Both the position numbers and the translations under genes were made by a program. Source: Otis tarda (Eukaryota > Chordata > Aves > Otidiformes > Otididae). Taken from it: a stretch of 64,000 nucleotides of DNA. Positions 49,582 through 59,548 of this stretch are shown piece by piece. Numbering within the stretch: the stretch's first letter is position 1; every line of letters begins with the position of its first letter. The notes below the pieces were generated by a model. That model ran no database searches and was not told the origin of the DNA. It worked only from the letters and a program-made list of their open reading frames with translations. The DNA lies in assembly GCA_026413225.1 (NCBI GenBank), contig CM048560.1, positions 14,898,001-14,962,000 of the forward strand. Reading direction: 5' to 3'.

Positions 49582-50003
49582 ACAATTGACATTTTTCCCA
49601 AGACCTGCCAAATACAACCTCAAACTATCAGTTTTCAAATACATGCTTAATTTTAGGTATGTCCTTATTTCCAATTAATTTAAAGACAATCCAAACCTAT
49701 GATCTGAAATAAACTTATAAGAAAAGGGCTTCCAAAGAGTCTTTGAAAATTTCCACGCTCTCAACACAAACCTGGCAAACATCATGTATAATCAAATTTA
49801 ACGAACAGTAACATTTGCTACATGTGTATTAGCACCTTTCAAGTCTCCACTGACACGGACAGGCTATGTTAGTTCAGAGCTACTATTTTGATCACTAGTC
49901 GAAACCACATTATCTTCCTGCACTAGTTCCTATTTAGTTTAACCCACTTGACACTGTGAACAGCATTAACAAATATTACAGTCTGTCATACTGACTTGTT
50001 CAC

Positions 50004-50028
50004 AAAAAAAAAAAAAAAAAAAAAAAAA
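50004..50028 (+). repeat. A25 homopolymer
   Basis: The longest A run in the window, followed by GAGAGA. No retroposon body is recognised upstream, so it may be a decayed tail or slippage product. Confidence 0.95.
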
Positions 50029-51410
50029 GAGAGATGCTGAACTTACTTTGGGAATTATACTCTGAATTATGTTCTGCGTGTCTGTCTTGGAATTCACCCT
50101 GTTTTATCAAACATTTCGGTGACTACCGGTATTAATATTTAGCGCACAGTGTATTCATTCACTGTTCCAGATCACTAAAGGATAGTTAAATATTAGGGCC
50201 ATAGAATTAATTGATTTGCTGAATCAGTGACTGAAAAGGAATTTTTTTTAAGAAGCAATCCATATAATTTTTTTCAACTTTTTCTTTCCAAAACCAAAAC
50301 TTCAGAACCATTCAATTATGGATCAAAAAGTGTTTTTTCTCTTCTTTTTTGGTGACTGCTGAAGTGCTGCTCCAACAGCTGTAAAAGGTATGGTAAGAGC
50401 CTCTCTCAATCCAGCAGCTTGAGTCCCGTCAGTAGGGTTTGCCTTTTGTGCAGCAGCAAGGCGTTAAGGAAGGCTGGATGAGCCTGCGTGGCTTGTTGCA
50501 GCTGCTGTCCTGCGTGGGAGGGGAGATTCCCACTGCAGTGAAGCTATCGGTGTGCAATCTGATGCTGTGTGGCAGAATCAATGGAGGGCACAGACCTTGT
50601 GCCGTGCAGATGTGCTACCATCAGCACATCGCCATAGCCATACTGGCATCTCTACGAACGTGGTCCCTGAGCGGATGTTACTGGCACCTGTCACACAATC
50701 CGTGAGTGAATGGAAATCCAAGGCTTTACTTTCCTTATAAAAATGCCTGAGGAACTTAGCAAGAATAAATCAATAGGGATGAACACACATTACTCCAAGC
50801 ACTTGGAGACTGCATTAGAAAACGTTAGCCCATCAGAAGGTTTAAGGAATCCTATTAGTTCTACAGCAGAAATACAACTCTGTATAAAATACTTTCACAC
50901 CAATAAATTGCAAACTATTTCTTCTAGGAACATCACTGAGGTTAAATCAGGCTTGGTTTAGAAGAAACTCTCCATTTATGTGCTTTAAATAACAAGTTAT
51001 TTATGTATTTGTAAGAAATTCAGCCTGTACACCCATGGACCATACAATACATAACTTCAGAAAAAAAATGTCAAATATCTTATTGTCCAAAAGTTGCATT
51101 TGCAAATATTAAGTAACTCTAGAGCACAGAGGCTCCTCATTTCCTTAGCCCCTCCACCCCCTCACCACCAGGATTTTATCCCAAAATAGTTCTCCGGTTT
51201 GGTATGAACACAAAACTTCAGAGCACTGAGGCAGCACTGCTCTACCCTGCCAGCCACAGGAGTGCCTTGCAAGCAGTGAGTGGGGAAGAGGAGAAGCATT
51301 TGCTCATGGGCTGCTCTCCCATCCATCCTGCTGCCCCTTGGGCAACCAGGTACACCACCACCCTGCAGGGACCTCTGCTCCCCTTCCTACCCTCTTCTCC
51401 TTGACACCTC

Positions 51411-51566
51411 CCTTCCCCCGCCCCACCCCCCTCCACCCCCATAAGACTTTTCATAGGGTTTTGAGTTTTTTGTTTTGTTTTGGGTTTTTTTTGGTTTGGG
51501 TTTGGTTTGGTTTGGTTTGGGGGGGAGGGGGTTGGGGGGTTTTTTTGGTTGTTTTTTTTTTTTTGG
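51411..51566 (+). repeat. C-rich arm followed by G/T-rich tract with possible non-B structure
   Basis: 51411-51440 is almost pure C (runs of five to six C). After a short spacer, 51465-51566 consists of T and G with a single A, including five or so TTTGG units (51489-51520) and a G-rich arm of G7, G5 and G6 (51519-51539). The C arm and the G arm are roughly complementary, so the strand could fold into a hairpin. The G runs could alternatively form a G-quadruplex and the C runs an i-motif. It probably grew by slippage. Assembly errors are common in such DNA. Confidence 0.85.
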
Positions 51567-54500
51567 CTGAGTTTTACAGCTGGCATATCATCCCCTGCTG
51601 CACTAAATCAACACTTGTGAAAGCAGCAGCCTTCAAGTGACTGACTGGAGCCACCGCTCGCAGAAGTGTCAATTTGGTACAGCAGGGGATGGGGCTGCAG
51701 CTGCAGAAGGAGAAGAGAGGCCCTATTTTATGCTTTAAAATGGTAAATATGTCAGGGGGAGGGAAATCTATATAAAATATAAAAAGAGTGTCCAACAGAA
51801 AAGAAAGAAGAGGAAGAGGGGGGAGGGTCAGAAAAAAAGGAAGAAAGAGGAAAATGACACTGGACAATGGAACAAAATCATTAGTGAATAAGATACAAAA
51901 ATCCTGTAAGTGGGGACTTTCAATTTAGAGAGTCAGGTGCATATCAAAATATAAAACTGCTAGCAGTATCCTGCTTTTGGAGGGGAAAGTCTGGCTCATT
52001 AAACTTAAATTATTGTCTTAACTATGTCTGTAATAGGTTGGGATGTGCTTCTAAGCACAAATGCTGGGCATAAAAGGGAAATTATTTCACAGAGGTCTTG
52101 ATTTTAAGATGGGATTTCAAGAAGACAACCAAGAATCCTGTGTTCAGAAATTCTAATCAGTAAAAGTGAACAGAAATTCCATGTTCTGGAGTAAGCTTGG
52201 GCATCTCCAAATCTAGCACTGTTTAGAAGCCCCCATTTGAAAGTAGATACCTATTATTTTGGAAGTTAAAAGGACAATAAACCAAAAGAAAGTATAGACC
52301 CAAAAGAAGAAGTAACAAAAAACTCCTTTGTTTTCATATTACATAAATACACACATTCATATAACATATTTCAAACACTATTAGAATTAATGTTTTGCTC
52401 TAAAGGATGCCTTTTGTTTCTTCTAGTCTTTTTCTAGTAAAGCTGCTGCTTTACTCTTTACTAATTTTCCAAAGTGTACTTGCAGTAAGGAAAAATAAAT
52501 GGGCTATATAGCTCCAACATATATTTACACAGCCAATGCACTGCCAAAAAAAAAAAAAAAAATTAAAAAAAAAATCAAATGAGTACACCATTTGTTTATC
52601 TGCTTCCACAGAAAGTGAAACCATCTTCCCTGCACTGTTTTTATGCTTTGGCAGCCCACAGCAGCCCAATATTTCCTGAGACAGCATCACTGTCCTGTAA
52701 AGCTGCCTCCCTCACATTTCTCCACAGCCCTTCTCAGCTGCACTTGTGCCATATGCAGAATTTTTTCCACACATTAATTTTAGTGAAAATATATGAAGTT
52801 GCTGCCAGGTCAGCTCTGGGTGCAGAGAATGCCTGGGAAAGTAGAGGTCCCACCTTTTCCTCAGCAGTTTATCAAGAACCATGAACAGCTCAGCTTAATT
52901 GAAACCCTATGCTCAGGAATCCATCCTGCTCCTACTTAAGCCAAGAGCAAAGCTCTCACTGTGTGATATGGGGTATTTAAGTAGTATTTCTCAAACATAA
53001 GTCTCCAAAATTTGCTTCTCTAGGTCACCTTATACATGTTTAAGCAATCTCATTTTCTACCTCCACTGCTTTTCCTTGCCAGTGTCACCAATCCCGATAT
53101 TAGATAAAAAGAATAACAAAATTCAATAAACAAGTAGGCAGAACTAAAATTCAGAAGCCAAATAAAGAGCCTTTGAAAAAAAAAGCATTCAGACTAGATA
53201 TACCCTAACAAGACAATTCAGCTATGCATCGCTGTTGAAGAGACAAGGCAAGTTGGCCTTAAGCACTTTACTGAAAAGTTTCAAATATTTCTCTTTAAAA
53301 CATTTACTGAAACTTCATAAATTCATCTGGCCCAATATTTAACCCACTTTGACTACAGCAGGACTTGGTTCATAAGTCTCACAGTCACTGCTTGAGATAC
53401 AGATTGTACATACCTGCAGGATTGCGATCCCTCCTTACATTTCAGTTTTCACTAAGGTGAGCCTCAGTTGTCCTACTGTCCATTACCTGTCCTGCTGGGG
53501 TGGATACCTAACCTCTGTGTGCCTTTCTCCATCCTCTGAGCTCCTGGTCCCTAAATTGGCAGAAAACAATTAATTTGTGCCTGGCTAGAACCAGGGGAGC
53601 CCAGCCAGCTGGTGACACCCAGCACAGCCATCTCCAGCAATCTCTCGTCCCACGAGCATCTCCTGCAGGACTGGCCTGCACGTGTCCTGTAGGAAAGAAC
53701 GCTTGGCTATACCAGCAGATGGGCAGTGAGTCCCTGTGCCCGTCAGAAGTTAAACACAGCTGTTCGGTCTTGATACACCCCAGGGCACCTTGATGCCTGG
53801 CCCCTGTTCAGACTCCCAGTAGTTACAACACCTGTGGCTCCAGCATTTCTTCTGGGTGCTCCTCCAGTCCTTCTTCAACCAGGTGGCCTTTAACCAGCTG
53901 AAGTTCTTCAGATTTGCTGTGAGGATTTTAAGGCACATCTGCATCACCAGCAATACACATGGCAGGGCCCGGCACACTGCAGCTGTGCACTTTGGGGCTC
54001 ATGTGAGAGTGGGGCAGAGACTCCCCCAGCTTTCCCAGACCAAGATGCTGTGACCCAGATGCATCTGGTTGCGATAACCAAAACGGGCCCTTCCTCAAGA
54101 CCATACTCCTGCTTTTTAGGGTTTATTTTCTTTCTCTGTGCATTGTGTGTTTTGATGCAATATGCATCCTACTGTAATATCTCTCTCCTCCTGTTCTGAT
54201 GTTATCCAGCTCCTACATTATTCTTAATGTGAACTTTCAGAATAGTCCATCAAAAGGTAGATTAAAGAAAAAGACACAGATTCTGTCCCATGGAAAAATC
54301 CAGCACAGATACATGCAAAGACCAAAGAGTATGTCTGCAACTGATCTAGGAATATAACATTAGTCATTTTTCAAAGACTTTTTGGAAGGAGTACATTTGC
54401 AGGACAGATTCTAAATGCAGTCTCAAACCTCAAATACTTTACCACAAGAATTCATTACCCTCCTTATATCAACTTCATTTTGCAAAGTAAATTGTACTGC

Positions 54501-55639
54501 CCTTCAGCTCCCATCACTATTCTGTTGCCCATCCGGCACTCACCACTCTTTACTGATACTCCCATTTAACTCCATGCTTCACGTTCATAGTAAGTCCTGA
54601 AAGGACGCAAACATTCTTTTCTTCCTAATTTGTTAAATTACAACACAAATGTGAAAAAAAGGCCACAAAAACCCTCAATTTCCATCTACATCAATATTGA
54701 AGTCAATATTCAACAATGCCTACTAGCTTAGGTACGTGGCCTTGTTTCTCTCCAGTGGTTAGACTAGCTATACAAACAGCAGGCTAGTTATTAAATAAAG
54801 AACTCCTTTGTGTGGTTGATAGAGCCATTGGGTGCCAAAGAAGCCATGTTTAGGTTCTAGCAAGATTAATGTTATGTCGTCTCACGATGTTATGTCAACA
54901 TATTGATTTACCAGTCTAATTGTATAGAATTCTTCAGGCTCATTCTAACCATATAAAAAAAGACACCCCCAGATCAAGCACAGTTTTTAAGTCTGTTACA
55001 GGCTTAGCCTATATAAAACATATGATATGTAGAAAAAAAGCAAAAGATGGCCCCCATGCATGTTAGACAGTTCATCTACTCAAATACATCTCCTCTAACC
55101 CTAGTTCTTGCAGCAATCCTGATGTAATTGAAAAAATCTCTATGAACAAATTTAAAAGCACAAGACTGACATTAAGCAAATTAATCATTATCAAATTGAT
55201 CTGTGCCCTTTTCATTCATCTTCCTCTGTTGGTCAGTATTCACTTAGCTCATTGTATATATCAAATTACAACAATGTCTCAGACCATCTTCAGAAAGTAT
55301 TTGCACAGTATGAACAATGAGACTCCCAAAGATTAAGATCTGTTCTCCTCCAGCCAAATTCCTCTGTCTTTTGCAAGATGCACAGTGTTTCAGTGAAAAC
55401 TCCTGCAGTAAGAACAGCCACTCCTAGGCATTAAACATGCTTCCAAAGTTTAAAAGAAGGAAGAAAAAAAAATTTCTGTGATATTTACATAAATCACCTC
55501 TTCAGTCTAAAGACACATAGACTGTAAAGCCCCAATTGCTTAAAATGGGCCTATTTTTCTACTGTCACTAATTCTTTCTCCAGTTTCGCATTTTTCTTCC
55601 CTTAAATCTGTGGCCAAATACTACTGTCAGTTTAGCAGC
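51567..55639. other. Non-coding DNA, nothing recognised
   Basis: A purine-rich stretch at about 51785-51855, A17 and A10 runs at 52546-52562 and 52565-52574, and a GC-richer patch at 53570-54050 with open frames under 80 codons. No repeat body, RNA gene or convincing exon was seen. Confidence 0.55.
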
Positions 55640-56180
55640 AAAGGTCAGCTCAACTATTCCTGGTCCCTGAGGGCTGAAGTTCTGCTCTAGAGTGGCTTTT
55701 GGACTGTGTCAATCTGGATTAAAAGCTGATAGATAAGAGACTTTTCATAATGCTGAAAGATAAACCACGGTTAAACAAGGGCTCAAACACTTCAGTAATC
55801 CCTGCTTTGAATGGGATGCTATAACAACTGTAATTGCACTCGGGTCTGTCAAAAGGTCTTGTGTCAGTAATTGTGCTGTGTTTGGTCTCTTATTTACCCT
55901 GGTGACAAACATTGGTTTCACGTATCATGATGAATGACAGATACTAGTCACGGTGTTTAGGGCACGCAGATGCCATACTGGTGGGCGCAGCGTAAAATAA
56001 TCCAAATAGAGCAGGAAAACACATTGGAAAACACATTGTCATTTTGGGTGGCACCAGTATGTCCTGTGAGCAGAACAGATCAAGCTAAGAAATATGGCTG
56101 AGGTAATAATACGCTGCGTGGCAGTAGTTACTGCAGTTTCTAACGCTGCCATGGCTGAACTGGCCCCTGCTTACTGCAAG
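55640..56180. promoter_or_regulatory. Candidate conserved non-coding element
   Basis: Complex sequence without homopolymers, carrying several transcription-factor-like words (for example GATAAACCACGG, TGAATGACAG, CTGTAATTGCACT). It contains an exact 12-bp tandem duplication (56014-56037). There is no open frame of note. Enhancer function is inference from texture. Confidence 0.28.
56014..56037. repeat. 12-bp tandem duplication
   Basis: GGAAAACACATT is repeated twice without mismatch (56014-56025, 56026-56037), inside an otherwise non-repetitive block. Confidence 0.95.
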
Positions 56181-56559
56181 TCTTTATTCACACAAACATA
56201 CATCTCTGATAGAAAAGCAGTAGCAAGTAGCCAAAAAATTTCCTTTCACAAGAAAATTTTTCTCTATTAAAAAACTAATTACACATACTCAAAAAAAAAA
56301 AAATCATAAATCTGAATGATTGTATCACTGGCTGAATTCCAGGAATTTTGAAGCAACTGATTTCTTGAAAATCAGAATTCACAGTCTTTAAATACTGAAA
56401 TGAGCAGGTGCAACAAGAAGTATTAAGAAATAACCATCCTTTACACATTTATCCGTGATTATCCATTCCAAAATAGTCCAAATTACGAAAATATAGCCAA
56501 ATGTATACTTGCTGTTACAGGATTATCACAGTATAATTCCCACTTTGGGGATTTAACTT
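56181..56559. other. AT-rich non-coding DNA
   Basis: An A13 run at 56291-56303. Nothing else was recognised. Confidence 0.6.
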
Positions 56560-57240
56560 GTGAGGTTTGACATGCGTTATTACGCTGTTTGGAGGGGCAG
56601 TAAGAGGTTGGAGGACATCCGAGAGCCAGGTTTGGTGGCAGAGGATATCAGCGAAGGGCCATCTGAAGCTGTGCCCATCCCACAGCCGCCTTCTGCCCGG
56701 CTCTCCCACCAGCCATTCCACCCACTGCTCCCAGACCCATTAACATGGCTGTTCCCCCAGACTGCTCTACAGAGCAGATCAGGATCTGATCTGCCTTTTA
56801 ACCAAAACCAGGAAGTTTTTTCCCAGCTCCTGCACCTCACCAGCCTGAATCCATGGTAGGGCACAGCCAGCTGCGATGGTCTCAGATGCTGCATTGTCCC
56901 GTAAACACTTCTGGGTTATTTCTAAAATGCTCTCAAACATAAAGAGGAGAAAAACATTAATATCAATCAATTCTTAGCAAAATGACAATTGTGAAAGTAG
57001 GGCAAATATTCATTTTCTAACAAATGTGTTGTTATGGAAACAGCTGCAAGACGCTGTTTGCTCTAACACGCTGTGCCAAGGCTTAGGCACTGCAAGGCAC
57101 CCCGTGCTTTGGCAGCGCGGCTCCACAGCAGTGAGCTCGAGCCAGGCAGCCCTTGGCACCCAGTGAGAGTAGCAACCAACAGGAGGTTTGCACACACTGA
57201 AATAGGTTGTCGATGAAGCGAATGGGGAAAGTAGCACTAA
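56560..57240. other. Two GC-richer patches with small CpG clusters
   Basis: 56560-56700 has about six CpGs, and 57050-57245 about nine CpGs in 200 bp. Overlapping open frames occur on both strands (100 codons at 56560-56859, plus; 104 codons at 56580-56894, minus), which argues for chance frames in GC-rich DNA. No known motif was seen. An orphan CpG-containing regulatory patch is possible. Confidence 0.4.
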
Positions 57241-59052
57241 TTCCCAGAGAGCTACTACAATTCACGCTAGAGCAATTCTGACCTACTTTGTTTTTAAGTA
57301 GCAAGTTATCTCATTAATTTGCTCAAAATAGCAGATCGCTCTGTATGAAAAGACGAAAAACAAAATCCATCACTTCCACTGAGGGGAAAAAACACCCAAA
57401 ATTAGACAATTCAGTGCTTGTCATTGCAGCTGTATTTTCATCTCCTAGATAATAAACAGATGACCGGTAGATATTTAGTTACACATGCCTGTGATGACAA
57501 TAGCTGAAGCCAGCATCCCTCCCAAGCTGTGCATGGGAGAGACTGGTGCCTCAGAGACTCCCATCCCACATCAGAGCCGCCGAAGCTGAGCTGAGTGGTC
57601 CTTGTCCCACGCACGGCCACAGGATCTTCCCATAGTGTGGGGTTGAACAGCAATATCTGGTGACTTCTCAAAGGGCTGTTATCCAGGTTTTGGTAACTAG
57701 TTCGTCTACAAGTGTTTTTCTCATCAAAGCTTGTGCATCCTTGGAAAACTTAAACAAACCTGGTAAAAAAAAAAAAAAACAAGAAAATAAAATAAACTCT
57801 AACCATAACTTTCTCATTTCACTTATAACAAATCATTCCTTGATGTTTTCTATATGATAAAAAACTGTTTTGCCTCTGTAATTACAATTTTGGTTTCAGG
57901 TTTATATCATTACTGTATCCATATATTAAAGATTAAACACACAGTACATACATACATGAGCATGTTCAGCCAGTATTCAGATGAAGGAGTCAGAGAAGTC
58001 CTTTCCAAAAAGAAAAAAAAAAATTAGAAATCAATATTTCATTCCAATTATAAAAGAAACCAAATCTTCAAATGTTGGAGTACAATGTAGCTACCCTAGA
58101 GAACAGATATTTGGTTTTCTGACCAACAGTAACAGTTCGTAATTGAACAGCTGCAGAGAAGACAGGAAACAAACATACCAACAAATTAGTTTTCAAACCT
58201 ATGCTCACAGAAAATTTTCTACTCTGTTGTGCGTTTGATCACAACACAATAAACAGAGTTACTCACTTCTGTAATCTTCTACAAAACAGATTAGAATAGT
58301 GCATGAAGTTTAATCTATTATATTGTATAATCCCTCACTCATAGGAGCAAATTAAGTACGTAGTCCAAGGATCTGAAGAACTGAAGTCTATCCACAACTG
58401 TTAGGAGCATTAGAGCCCATGTACTAATTCATTCATTGAATGGATATGATAGTTTTTTAAAAAACTTCTACTATGTTCTGTTTAAAGAACAAGTTTGGGT
58501 TTTGGTAGGGTTTTTTGTTTGGTTTGTTTTTTTTTTTTAAAGTGGTTTGGTCATTATTAGTATTGTAAACAAGGTATCAATCAAAAGGACAAGGCAAAGT
58601 TTTAATCATATTTATTTTAAAAGTAGAAACCCTATTTACATCTTTTCAGAAATAATGGAGAGATAGATCTTAAAATATGAATTTAATTTATATATGTGTA
58701 TGTGCATCTATGTGTAGTCTTCTACCGCTGAAATCATAAATGTTTTAATGCATTGCCTGTGTTGGTTCATTTCACATTTTCAGGGAAGGAAAAAAAAGAA
58801 GGTTCTTTACCGCAGTACAAAGAAAGATGTTCTAATACCAAAAGATCCAATTAAAATAATAGGGCCATTTATTTCAGTAGGATTTCACACGTACAAGAAA
58901 AATGCTAACCCTTGGGACAATGTTCTCAGTTCATTTAACAATATATGTTTCCTCCGATATGAAAACTTTAGCTTTTGCATTATAACATCATTGCTAACAA
59001 GGCACACGTATATATCTCATAAGTAGACAGAAACACGAACGTGGGAAGAATG
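57241..59052. other. AT-rich non-coding DNA
   Basis: An A15 run near 57765-57779, a G/T-rich tract at 58493-58538 and an open frame of 92 codons (58748-59026, plus) that begins before a possible acceptor (TTCACATTTTCAG) but shows no motif. The phase following that acceptor stops quickly. No repeat body was recognised. Confidence 0.55.
58493..58538 (+). repeat. G/T-rich low-complexity tract
   Basis: Forty-six bases of T and G with one A, ending in a T12 run. It resembles the tracts at 26294 and 51465. Confidence 0.88.
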
Positions 59053-59175
59053 TTAATAGTGCTTTATCCATAATGCACTCGTCCCAGGATATATGTGCAT
59101 CTGTTTTGTACTCATGCTGGGTGGCTTTTTCTTCTCCACACATTTAGTATACACAGTCAAGAAAGGCTCTGTACT
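59053..59175 (-). other. Candidate exon (41 codons including stop) after a splice acceptor
   Basis: On the minus strand, TCTTTTTATTGTCTTTCAG is a strong acceptor ending at 59176. From the junction (59175) a frame of 40 sense codons runs to TAA (59053-59055). The peptide opens STEPFLTVYTKCVEKKK and is not recognised. It lies about 200 bp downstream (minus sense) of the stop of the candidate at 59377-59548. A chance open frame next to a chance acceptor is quite possible. Confidence 0.15.
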
Positions 59176-59376
59176 CTGAAAGACAATAAAAAGATTGGTA
59201 AAGAACTGAAAGAGGTCAGTCAGGAAAAGAACTATGAAGGGAAATGAAAAAGAAGAATTTGTATTCCAGATCCATGACTTCCAGAAAATTTTAAAGGGCA
59301 GCTGGCATACAGCTTCTTTCCACCAGTCAAATAAAACCTGATCTGCTCTCAGAGTGAAGTGTAGCCTGGGCCACCC
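59176..59376. other. Spacer between two minus-strand exon candidates
   Basis: AT-rich, no feature of its own beyond the polypyrimidine tract (minus strand) that precedes the 59175 junction. No strong donor was found that would join the two candidates. Confidence 0.4.
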
Positions 59377-59548
59377 TTAGTGGCTCAGGGAAGGGAGCAG
59401 CAGCGGGAGGCGGGCCAGGGCTGTACAGCTGCCAGTGAACTCCCTGGCCTCTGCCACCAGCTTGGTGATGTGAGGCACCATGACTGAAATGTGCAACTCA
59501 GGAGATGCTGTCTTCACGGTGGGCGTCTGGGCAGAGGAGTCTGGATGG
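59377..59548 (-). other. Candidate terminal coding exon (56 codons plus stop)
   Basis: On the minus strand, TTTCTATTTTACAG is a good acceptor ending at 59549. The exon would begin C|CAT|CCA at 59548 (two bases of the first codon supplied by the previous exon). It stays open for 56 codons to TAA at 59377-59379. The other two phases stop within about 17 codons. The peptide opens HPDSSAQTPTVKTASPELHI and contains a helix-like middle (VPHITKLVAEAREF) and a Leu/Pro-rich end. It looks protein-like and the exon is locally GC-rich, as coding exons often are, but I do not recognise the family. No strong donor is present before the stop, so it would be the last coding exon. It could instead be a non-coding-RNA exon, a decayed pseudogene piece or chance. 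Confidence 0.28.

Larger units (their letters stand above)
49436..51410. other. Non-coding DNA
   Basis: A perfect 10-bp-arm inverted repeat (49560-49581), an A25 run (50004-50028) and short open frames only (88 codons at 50439-50705, plus). From 51300 the plus strand becomes pyrimidine-rich, leading into the C-rich tract. Confidence 0.55.

Noticed and set aside
58748-59026. Plus-strand frame near an acceptor-like TTCACATTTTCAG
   Set aside because: The frame starts upstream of the acceptor, and splicing in the phase I checked leads to an early stop. No motif.
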